Positions 1-11,750 are shown, counted from the first letter of the stretch. The stretch: DNA of 64,000 nucleotides from Orychophragmus violaceus (GCA_030180135.1 CM058236.1:55951728-56015727), one strand, 5' to 3'. The notes: generated by a model not told the origin, from the letters alone. Made by a program: numbers and translations.

Positions 1-2254
1 CTTGGTCAGATCCAGTTCACCAGAGGCAAACTCGGCAATAAGCGTGATATTGGCCAAGGCCTCTTGAAGCCTTATCTCAGCACTCACGGCAACCTTCTTC
101 TGGCTTTCCTTTGCCGCAATTCCCTCGAGAATCTTGAGATATTCATAATTTAGCCCTTTCCTTGCCTCATGGGCCGCCACCTTGACGTCAAGCTCTCGGT
201 CGGCGAGAGCCTTGTCTATACCAGCCTGGCATTGCGCAGCCCGCATGTCCGCAACCTGACCTGCCTCAACAGCGGTTCGACTCGCCTCCTCCGCGACCGA
301 AACCTGAGCCAAGGCACCCTGCAACTGCGCATCCAGGTCACTCACAGTCTTCCGTAGCTCCTCCTCCCGAGCCAAGGCCCCTTGAAACTTCACATTCAGG
401 TCACTTACCGTTTTCTCGACGGTCCCGAGCTCACTCGCCTGCATTATTTCTCGCAGCTCACGCTCAGCCCTAGCCGCAAACCTGTTCGCAGCCTCCAAGG
501 CCTACAAAAAAAAAATCAAGCATGAAACAAACCAAGAAAGTGAAGGAGGGAAATCATTACCTTCCCAGCGGCCGCCCATATCCCCAACAGCCGGGAGCTG
601 AACACCTGCGAGCTTAAAATGCCTCAACAGATAGGCAACACCCTTCGGGTCATCCGCAATCGGACATTCCTTCTGGTGCCTGAAGCGCCAGTTGAAAGAT
701 CCGGAGGACCCGGAAGAGGCAGGCCTCACCTCCACATTCTGGCTCGATCTTCTCGAGCTCACCTCCGCGTCAGTTCTTTGACGCTTCGCCGCCGGAGGAG
801 GAGGGCCGGCCCGACTCCGACCATTCGACCCTCTCGAGCCATTCGACCGGGAGTTGCGCAAAGCAGGCTTTCCAGACGGGACCTGGACTAGTTCTTGCAC
901 GGCCGAAAGAGGAGGTAAATTCTCCACCTCCATGTTTGCTTCCCCGGGTCCTGTGGCCAGAGGAAGAGAGATCTGAACAGGGTCAGGAGGAGGGATTGAA
1001 GGAGGAGGAGGAGGACACTCGCCCATGGCGAAAAGGAGGGCTTTGCACAAGTCGCCAGCCTTCATTTTCTTCGCCAGATCAACGGGATCCTTCCCTTTCC
1101 GACGGCTGATCGATCTTCGTGACATCTTTTCGAAAGGAGGAGTACTGGCGGTAGAGCTGTTATCCGAGACAGGTCGATCTGCAGGCAAAACAGATTCGAG
1201 TCAGGTCGATAAACAAAAAGGCGCATAGTATAAAAACCCTTGCGAAAACCAACCAGAATACTTACTCTCTCCAGTCCGCTCGATAATCTGAAGCGGAGCC
1301 TGAATAGTTCGGTTTGAAGCGGGCTGATGAGAGAGGCACGACTCGTCTTGCGAAAGTCGCGATTGGTATGTAGAAGGCCGTCGGGACGCGGAACCCAAGG
1401 CAGCCCGGATTCGCTGGTCTTGAAAATTAGATCAGCGGATATCTCCTCTCCGGAGACGAGCTATCAAACTTGATGTGATCGGGTTCAGAGACAGTGACTC
1501 GGGAACCTCTACAGAGAAAAACCGAAAGTAAGTTGACAAATAGCTCGGTGTCAACAAAGAACATCGAAGCAATCAGGGAAACTAATAAACCCTAAAGGCT
1601 AACCGACACTAGCCGCCCATATTTTTGGGATAACCGAATAATCAAAGCCCTCGACCGAGTGATGGTTGATCCTGAAGAAAAAATATTTACTCTTCCACAC
1701 ATCCCTCGTCGGGATCCCGTCAAGGATCTTCCCATGACGAGGGGAAAGGTAGTAAGTCCTGGAAAAACGAGTGTTATGTTTTACCGAGTCCTCATCAACT
1801 CCTCGACTTCGAAATCAACGGCTCTGACCCCGAGTCCGATGACATACCAGACGAAATTCGGGGTCATCTGATGAAAGGCCAGCTGAAGCTGAGCCAAAAC
1901 CCATGAGATAATGCGAGGGATTGGAAAAAACAATCCGCATTTATCAAAATAGGTGTAAGAGGCACATAAATAGCCCTCAATAACGGTCTCAGGCGACATC
2001 TCCGGAGACGGGATTAGTATCTCCACCTCCGGCGGGATCCGGCACTTCGTCTGCAACCGCTGTATGTGGTCCACAGTCAAGCTGTACGGCGGGTGGGGAC
2101 CGAACGGTCCCTCGCCGCATTTATACTCGCCCTGACTGCATTTTTCCGAGCCATAATGGTCGATGTATCGAAAATTTCTTTCTTTTAAAGGAAAGGGGAA
2201 AGATAAAATCTCTAGAGAGAAGAGTTTCGAAGTAACAGTGAGAGCGAAAAGCAA
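1..2254 (-). pseudogene. Tat antisense accessory gene (putative gypsy-type transposon domain plus coiled coil), decayed
   Basis: Exons read on the minus strand. The conserved N-terminal domain (about 2150-1604) includes CRIPPEVEILIPSP and EGYLCASYTYFDKCGL, typical of the 'putative gypsy type transposon' domain. The reading frame shifts near 1785-1770, from EVEELMRTR into EDSVKHNTRFSRTYYLS. A middle exon (about 1505-1270) contains an in-frame TGA at 1434-1432, in the context RRGDIR-stop-SNFQDQRIRAAL where relatives usually have Trp. A Pro/Ser-rich exon (about 1180-561) ends at a clean donor. After a 59-bp intron, the last visible exon (501-1) is an open Ala/Glu/Lys-rich coiled coil, with repeats such as KTVSDLNVKFQGALAREEEL, and runs off the window. 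No function of the protein is established. It is probably dead because of the frameshift and nonsense codon. The start codon is uncertain. Confidence 0.7.
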
Positions 2255-2789
2255 AAATCCTAAAATAGGGAAGAAGAAATTACCTTGTCGATTTGTAGTG
2301 CGAGCAGTAATGGGAATCGTGCTAGGTAACTTCCCCTTTTAAACTGACTCGTGCTACCCTACCCTCGAGATACGTGGGATATTTCGTATCCCATAATCTC
2401 AACCGCTCAATTCGAAATTTGTAAATGATTACAAACAAGAAAGTCGAGACAGTTAGGATCCTCTGATTCTTTATAATCTCGACCGTCGACATAAGATCTA
2501 AGGGCATAAGTAAGTGGCTGATGATTAAGCCACGTCCGCACGAATCGAGTCTGATAAAATTTATCAAACCTGAGAGATCTCGGCCGTCGACGATCAACCA
2601 GATCAACGGTAGAATGGATCATACTAGTTGAGGCAACGGATGCACCATGAATAGGTTAATTCGACCCACACCGTTGGATCGAAACAAGATCTACGGATGG
2701 GGCGAAAATAATCATTAGGTCTGTCACGCCCGAGGCGTACGCTCCTTCCCGAAAATGCCAACCTCCCATCAATCCTGACTTGTCAAAAT

Positions 2790-2807
2790 TAATGGGTTGG
2801 GGGCTAT
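2790..2807 (+). other. Polypurine tract of the Tat element
   Basis: The G-rich stretch AATGGGTTGGGGGCTAT lies immediately before the LTR start. This is the primer site for plus-strand DNA synthesis in LTR retrotransposons and sets the element's orientation as +. Confidence 0.7.
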
Positions 2808-3345
2808 TGTTGGTACTGGATTTCCCTCTAGGAAATCCGGCCCATAAACAAATAAGACAAAGTCCCATATTCATGAGCCCGTTCCAAAATCAAAGACAGA
2901 GAGATCGGCCGATTCCTTTGTTGGGTCCATACGATTGGCATCCTGACAAGGCCCAAGCAATGCCGAAGTGAGAGGCGATCGACTCTAGCTCGATAGGAGA
3001 CGAGGCGGAGATAGAGCAACCCGGTCTTCGTCAGTTCAACAGATCCACGAAAATCTCGGAGATCGTTATCATGATGAGGCCGGAATATCAGAACAAGAGG
3101 ATCAAAGTCGAGAGTATTTAAAAGAAGAAGTGGCGATTCATTCAGGACATTCCAACCCTAATTAAGAACACTTCGACTAGATAGATCGATTGTTATACTT
3201 TGTACTCTCTTTTTCGACTGTGTTTGTTCTATCTCGACAATCAATCTCAATAAAGTTTTTGATTCATAGGAAATCTATACCATTTCTATATCCAAAAGTC
3301 CAAATCCACGATTACAAATTCTTGGTGTGAATCTCAGATCTCACA
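2808..3345 (+). repeat. 3' LTR (538 bp) of the Tat element
   Basis: Begins TGTTGGTACTGGATTT and ends GATCTCACA. It aligns along its whole length with 16038-16573. It contains a transcription-like region with GTACTCTC and AATAAAG near the 3' end, plausible for R/U5 signals. No matching target duplication is visible because the 5' LTR is outside the window. Confidence 0.75.
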
Positions 3346-3445
3346 GTCACTATCTCTTCTTCGTTATTGCATGTTTATCATCTTGGCTTGATTTTGCACT
3401 TTTCACTCAATTACTCAGAATCAAAATCGAATTGGGGTTTTCATC

Positions 3446-4116
3446 ATGAGTTCTGGAAGTGAAGATTCGTGTGTCAACACAATGGGAATTTGAGGATTTC
3501 CTGTGAAATGTATGTGTGGTCGTAACTCTGTAATGAAGACCGCGAAAACGAAACAAAATCCTGGAAGACCGTTCTTTTGATGTCCCACATTTAGAAAGGT
3601 AATCTCTAAGAAGCTTTTGATTCAAATTTATGTCGAATTTGGGTCCAATTTGTGTCGATTTTGTGTTGAATCAGAGCAATAATCATAAATTTGGGTCCAA
3701 TTTGTGTCGATTTTGCATCGTTATTATGCAGGACCACTTGTTTAAGTGGGTAGAATAAGCTGTATATGAAGAGGTGACTGATGCACTGCCAATGGTAGAA
3801 TGTTTTCAATATGACATTTGCAAAACTAAAGAGGAGATTGAAGGTATCAAAAACGTAAATGAAGAGTTGATGCAGGAAGTAAGAGACGCTAAGCTGGAAT
3901 TGAAGAGGCTTGGTATGTTCATGAAGCTGGGTTTTGGGTGTCTTTGCTTTGCCATCATTGTGTGTATTGTGTTCATCATGCTTGAGAAATCGAATCTTGT
4001 GAGTCTCTGCTTTTGGAACATGATTTAATCTAACAAGAAATCTTCCTCACTTCTCAGGACCCTTTGTTTATTTTTTGTCCATTTAGGGATTCTTGCAGAA
4101 GCGCCTGATTCTGTAG
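3446..4116 (+). pseudogene. GRF-type zinc-finger small membrane protein, three nonsense codons
   Basis: Exon 1 (3446-3598) encodes a short Ser-rich start and a GRF-type zinc finger, with CMCGRNSVMKTAKTKQNPGR then FF-stop-CPTFRK. Exon 2 (3732-3998) continues DHLFKWVE-stop-AVYEEV, a coiled coil (TKEEIEGIKNVNEELMQEV) and a hydrophobic anchor (FGCLCFAIIVCIVFIML). A five-codon exon 3 may end at 4116. All introns are phase 0 with good GT/AG borders. Breaks are TGA at 3491-3493, TGA at 3578-3580 (where the family has Arg before the zinc-binding Cys) and TAA at 3756-3758. Known: GRF fingers bind nucleic acids, and small plant GRF proteins often end in a coiled coil plus membrane helix. There are no frameshifts, so decay looks recent or limited to point changes. 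Confidence 0.75.
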
Positions 4117-4350
4117 CTGAAGCAGAGAACAGACAACAGTTGGACTGAGAAAACCAATCCGCATAACCTAATCCAGGTTAGATACATCTAATTTTTTTAA
4201 CAGTTCTATATTAACAAGAAAACTAAAGACAAAACATAAGTTTAAAACAAACATTCATACATAATTAAAGATAAAAAAAAGAGAGGATAAGTTCAACAAA
4301 ACATCGAGTTTAAGTTAAAGAGACAGAGAAGAGACATATGGCAGATAAAC

Positions 4351-5407
4351 TCAGGTCTTAGAGAGGCACAACAGCACCGTATCTGGCCACATACGGGTCA
4401 CTATTTCTAGCTCTCTCCTAAAATTATCAACCTCTACCATCCGGGGGTTGAATCTGTAATCAGATAAGCCTCTATGAGTTTCCAGCCATGCCTCATCATC
4501 ACTTCTTAAGTGTTTATGGATTCTCCACATCTTCAACACCACAATCACCACTCCAAGACCCTTAGTGTTTTCCCACTCATCCCTGAATGCAAAAGATGTG
4601 TCCCCATTTGCAACACATTTAATCCGATGGTCTCTGTCATGCAAAAAAACCTTATGTCATAACAGACTTGTGAATATAATAAACTTGTGATTATAAACTC
4701 TCTTGACTTACATGTTGTCTCTTATGTGGAACACCAGCTTTGACCTTTTACGGTATGCCCAACAGACAACAAGGGGTTCCACGTTGAAGACCACGCCCAT
4801 TATATCTACAAGATAAGTTCTCAAATCTAGTTACTTATGTCTACAATGTAAGTTCTCAAATCTAGTTACTTATATTTATTCATGACTTAGGATTATCTGT
4901 TGGTTAGTGTTAAGCAATCATACCTATAGGAGTGTCGATGTTTATGTGAGGGATATGCCCCCATACACTTGAAATCCATGTAGTGATAGTTGTTGAGAGG
5001 GTCGATGCGTTTGATGATAGTCCCATCCATGACACTAGGTCTGAATGGAGAGTTTACAGGCTTGAAACCTGCATACCCCTTCTCAACATGAACCCTGAAA
5101 ATCTCGACCCACTTGCCCTCTTGCTCCTCAAGTCCTTTAAATCTGCTTGCTTCTGATGGATAAATTACCATCTCAGTCTTGGTTCCCTGTAAATTTAGAA
5201 ATGGTATGATGTGTTAGTTGCATGTATGATGTGTTCAGTCCTAGAATTAGATTTTAAACTTACAGCCTCGTCTGCCAATATGTAACTCCAGAACGGTCCA
5301 TCTTCGAAAATCTGATATGAATGGATCCTGATTATCTTCACTCTGAAACGCCAAGCTCTGAGTTTGTCGTTAACCTCCAACGCCGAAAGCTTGTTGTAGT
5401 GAGACAT
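4351..5407 (-). pseudogene. RPA70-like OB-fold (DUF223-type) gene, one frameshift
   Basis: Four exons: 5407-5264 (48 codons, starting MSHYNKLSALEVNDKLRAW), 5186-4924, 4805-4712 and 4633-4351. Exon 1 (LRAWRFRVKIIRIHSY) and exon 2 (EQEGKWVEIFRVHVEKGYAG) resemble the N-terminal OB fold of plant RPA1-like proteins. Exon 3 reads DIMGVVFNVEPLVVCW, the usual start of the second OB fold. The exon pattern matches the homologous locus at 21357-22740, where exon 1 is also 48 codons. There exon 2 ends in phase 1; here it ends in phase 2, so one base was gained or lost near 4965-4985. The alternative frame reads SVWGHIPHINIDTP, which fits better. RPA-like proteins bind single-stranded DNA. Copia1 sits 11 bp upstream of the ATG. 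A reduced functional protein cannot be ruled out. Confidence 0.6.
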
Positions 5408-5413
5408 GATGTT

Positions 5414-5418
5414 ATTGA
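5414..5418. repeat. Target-site duplication ATTGA, left of Copia1
   Basis: ATTGA at 5414-5418 matches ATTGA at 13688-13692 directly outside the other LTR. This fixes both ends of Copia1. Confidence 0.85.
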
Positions 5419-6157
5419 TGTTGGAACTTCGAGCCAATTCTACCGGATTCGGAATTTCTGTCAGGTTCCAGATAGCCTAGGATCTAGGGTCTAGTTAATT
5501 GAATCATAGATAGATCTAGCGTTTACCTTTTTCTGGCAGCGGAAGATGAATGAGATAAACGAGATATGTGAAGCGCCTCAGATGTTACGCCTCTACTTCA
5601 GTCCACACGCACACAAGCTGGAATCCGCCGGGATGCTAGTACCGGGGCTCGGATCTCCTGGGAACTGAGTTCTTCGAGGTTTCTGTGTTTTCTCTCTGAG
5701 AAAACATTGTCTTGAGGGCGCTCTCAATCACTTAGGTCGAAATACATAAGATCACTTATATATGTACCGACCACGACGTAAACCGAAACATCAGTTTCGG
5801 TTTCGGCCTTGTGTCGACCGACACACTTAGTGGTGTCGATCGACACACGTCTTGTGTCGACCAACGCACCCAATGGTGTCGATCGACACACCTCATTAAA
5901 ACTCATATTCGATGTGTATCCAATACACATCGACCAGACCATATGCCAATGATCAATCCCATACGAACTATGTCCAACTTGTTTAGGTGTGTGACCCTGC
6001 AGGTTCACACGATACTGGAAATGAGTTACAACTCATTTGTCACAAGTGGTTTCTAGCAAAACATTATGACTACCCAGTATCATATGAATTGTTCGATCTC
6101 GACAATACAACTATCTCTAGAGTGAGTACAATGTGATTTCAGGACATAATCCCAACA
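5419..6157 (-). repeat. Copia1 3' LTR (739 bp)
   Basis: On the + strand it runs from TGTTGGAACTTCG to CATAATCCCAACA. It contains four CGATCG-type palindromes at 5811, 5833, 5854 and 5876, about 255-350 nt from the LTR start in element orientation. It pairs with 12971-13687. Confidence 0.85.
5811..5889. promoter_or_regulatory. Four-copy palindrome array, 21-22 bp period
   Basis: GTGTCGACCGACAC (5811), GTGTCGATCGACAC (5833), GTGTCGACCAACGC (5854) and GTGTCGATCGACAC (5876) have starts 22, 21 and 22 bp apart. The same array is in the other LTR at 13341-13419. Function unknown; see findings. Confidence 0.65.
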
Positions 6158-6170
6158 ATTGAATGGCTTG
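6158..6170. other. Copia1 PPT position, replaced by host-flank sequence
   Basis: Copia2 and Copia3 have the purine tract AAGTGGGAGAT next to the 3' LTR. Copia1 instead has the + strand sequence ATTGAATGGCTTG, identical to the host flank after the other LTR (13688-13700). Downstream sequence (TACTGGAATCATC) again matches Copia2. Confidence 0.7.
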
Positions 6171-6978
6171 TACTGGAATCATCAATTCCTATAATCCCTT
6201 CGTCTCTATATCTCGATATGGCATAAGGCAAGAGACTGTGTCATCCTTATTATAGCCAACGTCATGTTCATCGAATTCCTGATCTATACTGATAAAACAA
6301 ACGACTGACAATCACCTCGTTTGAGCACGGCCATGCATTTTCTCAGTATCAAATCTTCGATGGGCCCTGAGATATTTATCTCCCGTTCTAGGAGGGACAA
6401 ATCCCATCTTGTTCCATCCCTGTTTCTACACATACTTCATGATACGCCTAAGCAATACCGTTATAGCCGCCAGTTACGGAACGACGTTTGACAAGGTCAA
6501 AACGCACCAATTCATATGCTAGAAAGCATGATGAACTCAGGTCTAAGGACTATACTCTATAGTCGTAATGAGAACCTCCCATGACACTGATATAACTATC
6601 CTGTGGAGTTCTCATTAAGCGGATCATGTCCGATCATATGTTCACCAACATATATCTATGTGACTGACTGTGATAATCATATCATTAACTCCATGAAACT
6701 TAGTCCAGCAGTCACCTCACATACTAGTCTCACGCGGTTATTGGTGCCCCAGTTCAATAACCTCGACTAGGGACAATCATGATTTATGTCATCTTTTACT
6801 TATAGGGTTTCATGATCAAGTCCTCAACTTGATGACCTATATGATGACCATAAAGTACTTTGGGACTATTACTTAATTATCCAATAATTAAATAATACCG
6901 ATGTCAGTTTGACTTACATAAACACTACCATATCATGTTTATGTAAAGATTACAACATAACTAGAATTACTCCCACTA

Positions 6979-9240
6979 GAATCAAGATCATCTCTTCAGA
7001 TATCTTATACCTACAGCAACAGAATAAATCTGGTGCTTAGGTTGTGGGAGAGACTGCGGTGTTTTGTTTGAAACAATTCCAACAAACCATACCGCCATTC
7101 AGATAAAAGCACTATTCTACGGTACACTGCTTGGAGCCTTACCAACAGATAGCACCGCTATTCAGACAAAGAGACATAACCAGGTGGGAACCGGGAATCG
7201 TCTTTGTCCGTCTAACTACTTTCAACTGGTTCGTCACTTCCTTAGTTCACCACGAACCTATCCTTAGTGATTCTCAAATACTTGGGATATTTCTGGTAAC
7301 TGTTCAGTGACTATTACCGGAACATATTTGTATTTTCTCGTCATGCTATATGCGTAAGCTGCATCTTGACGAGCGCAAACATGGCATTTATGATGGATTC
7401 TATTGCAGCAGCATTAGCAATCCCACTCATTAATATTAGTTCAGCCAGTGTTCGAAACACTTCATCTTGCTAATATTGTTACTAGCTAAGCCAGTGTCCA
7501 AGACACTTCATCTTGCTTAGATTATTGCCATAAGACCTTTGGTATGAAGCCATTCTTGGAATCAAGCACATTTGAACTGTCTAATACCTTATTGACATAA
7601 GGATTTTGACACGATCCAATTAGCCTTTCTGATCCATTCTAATGGATCCTTATTCCAAGAACTTTCACGGCCTTCTCCCATGTCTATCGTTAAACTTGAC
7701 TTTCGACCCAAATCTTGACAAGACTTTAGAGTCGGAACGTCGTTTATGAGATTTAAGTATGTTATCTACATACAGTGTGAGAATTGCCATTACGCTCCCA
7801 CTAGTCTTCTTGTAAACGCATGGTTTCATCTCTTTCTGATCAAGTCAAAACTTTTGACCATATTATCAGAATGCTGATTCCAACTCCAAGATGTTTGCTT
7901 CAATCCAGAAATGGATCGGTGAAGCTAACATGCATACCCAGCCAATTTTCGGAGTTGGGGCTCACCATCGCTTCTTTGAATTTCGCATGCTCGTCACTTT
8001 TCAATGATCAACAGATCACGACAATTGGTTACGAGAAATCACTCTCGAGTTAGTGACGGATCCTTTCGGATCTGCGAATTTCAGGCTCCACAGGTGTAGA
8101 TCCTACAGCACTTTGTAGATCTCACCGCTGCTTTCCCTCAACAGGTTGAGCAGCCTCCTGTGTTTATCGAATTTCTTCGATGTGTACTTTTACTCCCACT
8201 GTTCCTTTTGAAAGTACGATCTTTCTCAAAAGACACAGTTCCGAACAACAATACTTTGTCCTCGGATTGGTTGCAAAAGTAGCAAGCCTTGGTTTCCTTA
8301 GGACAACCAGCGAGGTAGAACTTATCAGATATGGGTTCAAGTTTGTTTGTTGACTACTGTCTTACACAAACCTTGCAATCCCAATTAATCAGAAAACAAA
8401 TTTGGAAATCACCCAGTCCACATCCAATGTGGTGTTTTTCACTGATTCTGATAGAAACTTATTTAGCGTAAACATAGACATTTTAGAACGTATTCTTAAA
8501 TGATTATGGAAGATTCCTGTGACTCATCATTAATCGGAGCATATCTAATAAGATCCGATTCATTCTGTTAGATGATCACCCAATTCTTGACTCAAGTATT
8601 TTCCTCCGTGATTCAATCAAGGATCTCAATACTTTTGTCAAATCGGTTCTACACTTCATCTTGGAACTCCTCAAGGGGTTCCTGCTTGTGTCTCATCAAA
8701 TGAACACAGCCTTACTTATTGATGTCATCAATAAGGTAATGAAGTACAGAAGATTTCCTTTTTGCACTAATGCTCATCGGGCCGCATACATCAGTATGTG
8801 TAAGGCCCAATAAGCCTCTGGCCCGTTTCCTTTAGCTCTGCTAAAAGGGCCTTAGTCATTTGATCCAGTGAACAGGATTCATATCTCAAATGATTAATAA
8901 TCAAATGAGTCCAAAACTATGGAACTTCTGAATCCGCTTCACTTTGTGTGGTTAAATGACTATGCTAAGGAAAAATCGACTTCAAGTCATCAGACTTAAA
9001 GTGTTTGGTATTTATGTTATGTGTACAAGCGTACATTGGTTCAAGATATAAAACCCATTCCAAATGGGGTGCTACCATAGAATATTTCATTAAGATCTAA
9101 AGAACAAAACTTGTCTTTTATCAAAATGAAAAACATCCAAATTCTTACAAGAAAATGAAAGACATTTCTGCACAAGGCAGATACATAGTAGCAATTACTT
9201 AATTTCTAAAACCAAGTATGAAAGGCTCCTACAAGTGGAG
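6979..9240 (-). pseudogene. Copia1 pol remnant (integrase C-term, RT, RNase H pieces)
   Basis: Aligns piecewise with the Copia2 pol on the same strand: 7330-7440 matches 62330-62420, 7555-7640 matches 62490-62570, 7780-7930 matches 62735-62880, and 7950-8060 continues at about 63258. The join near 7930-7955 shows a deletion of about 385 bp removing the RT segment with MDVKTAFLNG. A second deletion near 7055-7090 removes about 300 bp of RNase H. The YVDD box reads YVDN and many frames are broken. No enzyme can be made. About 6171-6978 is 3' untranslated sequence matching Copia2. Confidence 0.8.
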
Positions 9241-9313
9241 AATCTCTACGGCTCATGCAGCAACCATTGCTTCATACCAGACACGCAGTTCCACTTGCCC
9301 TTTCTTCAACGTT

Positions 9314-10228
9314 CTATTGTCGCTTAGGTCCTGCATATTTCAAAAATATCAGTACCACAACTAGTATCCAATACTTACGTAGAACTTGAATTAATAACAC
9401 AATACCTGAAGAAGAAGTACCATACATCTCCTTCATCTCTTGTGAATCTTCCAAGAATTTAATGCAATCTCTCTTCCAATGCCCTGACTCATTGCAGTAG
9501 AAGCACTTTCTAACACCAGATGGGTCTGACTTGGGCTTATAAGATGACACAGGCTTATCCTGATTCCAAATCTGGACGGCCCTGGCTCTACCCTTGCCAA
9601 CACAAGATTTTTTAAATTTTTTACCCTTTATGATGTTTTGCTCTGCTGTTTTGAGCATGCCATGCAGCTCAGTCAACGTCTTCGTCAAGCCTTTCTTGAT
9701 ATAGTTCTTAATGAACTTATCATAGCTTGACGGTAGTGACTGCAGAATGATGTCAGTGGCCAACTCTAAGCTGACAGGACATTCCAGTTTCCCCAGGTTA
9801 TCAATGTAACCCATCATTTTAATGACATGAGGACTTACTGGAGCATCCTCTGGTAGCTTGCATCCAGTGAGAGACTTCACCATCTGGAATCTCTCAACTC
9901 GTGCCAGATCCTGAAACTTCAGTTTCAAGCTGGTGATCATCTCTATTGGTGATTCCATGTTCTCGTATTGACTTTTCAAGTCTGAGTTCATGGTAGCCAA
10001 CATCAGACCACGCACATCTACCACATCAATATAATGCTTATTCCAAGCATTATATGCTGCATGCGAGCGATTGGTCCCAAGCCTTTCTGGAAGAGCCTTT
10101 TCAAGGACATAGTCCTTGCTCTCCTTCTTGAGAATGAATCTCAGATTCCGATACCAATCCAGGAAGTTGGATCCATTTAACTTGTCCTTCTCAAGGACGG
10201 ATCGCAACGAGAAAGTAGTCATAGACAT
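9314..10228 (-). CDS. gag: Copia1 Gag (nucleocapsid with CCHC zinc knuckle)
   Basis: 304 codons open from ATG. Starts with a UBN2-like gag region (KLNGSNFLDWYRNLRFILK, MESPIEMITSLKLKFQD, GYIDNLGKL, LQSLPSSYDKFIKNYIKKGL). It ends with the CCHC knuckle CFYCNESGHWKRDC, which binds RNA in virus-like particles. About 65% similar by eye to the Copia3 Gag. Just after the knuckle the frame leaves the family consensus: the expected protease start is in another frame (LDTSCGTDIF, with Ser instead of Gly in DTG). Gag has thus stayed open while protease, RT and RNase H decayed. It may still be made and packaged. Expression cannot be judged from sequence. Confidence 0.85.
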   Translation of the reverse strand: MSMTTFSLRSVLEKDKLNGSNFLDWYRNLRFILKKESKDYVLEKALPERLGTNRSHAAYNAWNKHYIDVVDVRGLMLATMNSDLKSQYENMESPIEMITSLKLKFQDLARVERFQMVKSLTGCKLPEDAPVSPHVIKMMGYIDNLGKLECPVSLELATDIILQSLPSSYDKFIKNYIKKGLTKTLTELHGMLKTAEQNIIKGKKFKKSCVGKGRARAVQIWNQDKPVSSYKPKSDPSGVRKCFYCNESGHWKRDCIKFLEDSQEMKEMYGTSSSGIVLLIQVLRKYWILVVVLIFLKYAGPKRQ

Positions 10229-10549
10229 AAGCTGAAATCCAAGAAAACAAACACTTAGTTATGTATATGATGAGAAATCTTATCTAATAAGAAAACTCGC
10301 ATTATATTCAAACAATGTTTCCTCTATGAATATAATGATACAAGATCCATACTTCACTAAAATCTGAGTGGGCGACTCGCCATTACCCAAACTTTAGTTA
10401 TCTAGGTAATCAAATCATTGCTAATTGTACCCAGTACAACTCTTGGTTGTGGATGAGACAAACTATGTCTAATCCACTCTGATGTCTCCGGGCCCAGAAC
10501 TTCTGATAGCCCAGTCAAGTATAACCAATCTTTGTCTTTATGATTATTG

Positions 10550-10554
10550 ATAGT
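10550..10554. repeat. Imperfect target duplication of the solo LTR (ATAGT/ACAGT)
   Basis: ATAGT precedes and ACAGT (11751-11755) follows the solo LTR, one mismatch. Confidence 0.55.
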
Positions 10555-11750
10555 TGATATATCATGGTTTTTACCCAGTTTAGACCATGATATAGTTGTG
10601 TTTTTAGTGTCTTTTGTGTTCGTTTAGAGTCTTTTACAGGTTTAATCAAGTTTGGAGCTAATTGGAGATATTTGGAGCATTTTGGGACTTTTGGGACGTT
10701 TTGGCCGAGAGCTTAAGTCACTGTCCGATTTATTGATCATGCATCGACCGACACACCTTGTGCATCGGTCGACACACTAGCGAGATGGGCCGTACACGTC
10801 GGTTTAATGAAGATATGAAGATTTGCAAAGAAGCCCAAGATAGTTCCAGTATTTACACAGAAGCCCCATCCGAGATTGTGCCTATATATACTAGTTTTTG
10901 GTGTTTATTTTACATACGCTTTCATACTTAGAGCTAAGAGATTTCTAGAGCTTTTGGGGCTGATCTATTTCCTGTATTCACTTATTTTGGAGAAGATTTC
11001 GAACCCCTTTATCTATTTAATTTCTTATATGCAATCTATTATTTCTTTGATTATGTTTTCACTAATCATGTCTGAGTAGATCCATAGTTGAGTTTAGGGT
11101 TTCTCATTAGGGTTTGATGACTTGCTAGACTTGTTTAATTCAGTTAGGATTCACATGATTAGAATGTTCTTCAAACTAAATTGTGCTTAAAGCTAGTTCT
11201 AACCTGATCAATTAGAATCTAGATCTGAGGTTGCTAAATACGTCACGAGAGTGGGGTTTAGGAATCTGAACTATTTAGGTTGAGCAATTAAATTATTCGC
11301 AAAGAGATTTGGCTTAGTTTAATTGTGAACATATCGAACTTGAACTTAATGCTAGTTTAATCTGTTAGTAATTGCAAAGAGATTTGGGTTACTGCACTTA
11401 GGCTTAGAGAGTTTTCGCAAAGAGATTTGGTTGACTCTATTTCCGTGATTTGAGTTCTAGAACTGAGTTTAATTTGATCCTGACTGATTAGCTTGTTTGC
11501 TTGTCTGATTTCCTGAGAATACCCTAGGCTTGACGCTTTTAGTTTATTGCTTACAAAACCGATTCTTGCTACTGTTTACTTTCTTGCTTCGCAATTTATT
11601 TACTTCACCATCTGCTTATTTCTAGTATTAATCTCTACGTTTCTGTTTCTATTGAGACCAAGTGTCCCTGTGGATTCGATAGCCCTATATACTACTTTGA
11701 CATTGCTGTTCACTTGCAGTTTAGAATAGGGTAAAACTTAGAACCTATCA
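10555..11750 (+). mobile_element. 1.2-kb solo LTR (family X, copy 1) inside the Copia1 leader
   Basis: Starts TGATATATCATGG, ends AACCTATCA (TG...CA), 1196 bp, with near-matching 5-bp flanks. It aligns over its length with the reverse strand of 44265-45446. Both copies carry a paired palindrome about 190 nt in and three internal GCAAA...TTTGG motifs. Subtracting it leaves a Copia1 leader of about 1.5 kb, equal to that of Copia3. The parent family (probably Ty3/Gypsy) is not certain. No internal coding part remains. Confidence 0.8.
10741..10775. promoter_or_regulatory. Paired palindromes in solo LTR copy 1
   Basis: GCATCGACCGACAC at 10741 and GCATCGGTCGACAC at 10762, starts 21 bp apart, 186 nt from the LTR start. 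Confidence 0.6.

Larger units (their letters stand above)
1..3345 (+). mobile_element. 3' part of a Tat-type Ty3/Gypsy retrotransposon
   Basis: Seen: a minus-strand multi-exon coding region (1-2254), then a G-rich polypurine tract directly before an LTR that starts TGTTGG and ends CTCACA. The element therefore runs on the + strand and its accessory gene is antisense. Known: Tat-lineage Gypsy elements carry an extra antisense gene between pol and the 3' LTR, often annotated as 'putative gypsy type transposon'. Inference: this is the 3' end of such an element; gag-pol would lie left of the window. A second copy of the LTR is at 16038-16573. Confidence 0.75.

Noticed and set aside
502..561. C-terminal extension WFVSCLIFFL of the Pro/Ser exon of the Tat accessory gene
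   Set aside because: It is a read-through of a 59-bp intron with a good donor at 560-559 and acceptor at 503-502.
5811..5889. Regular short repeats resembling a CRISPR array
   Set aside because: Repeats are palindromic 14-mers with 7-8-bp spacers inside plant LTRs; there are no cas genes and the DNA is eukaryotic.
7820..8053. 77-codon + strand ORF in Copia1, with relatives at 35138-35410 and 63151-63336
   Set aside because: Recurs only because it is the antisense of the conserved pol hinge region.
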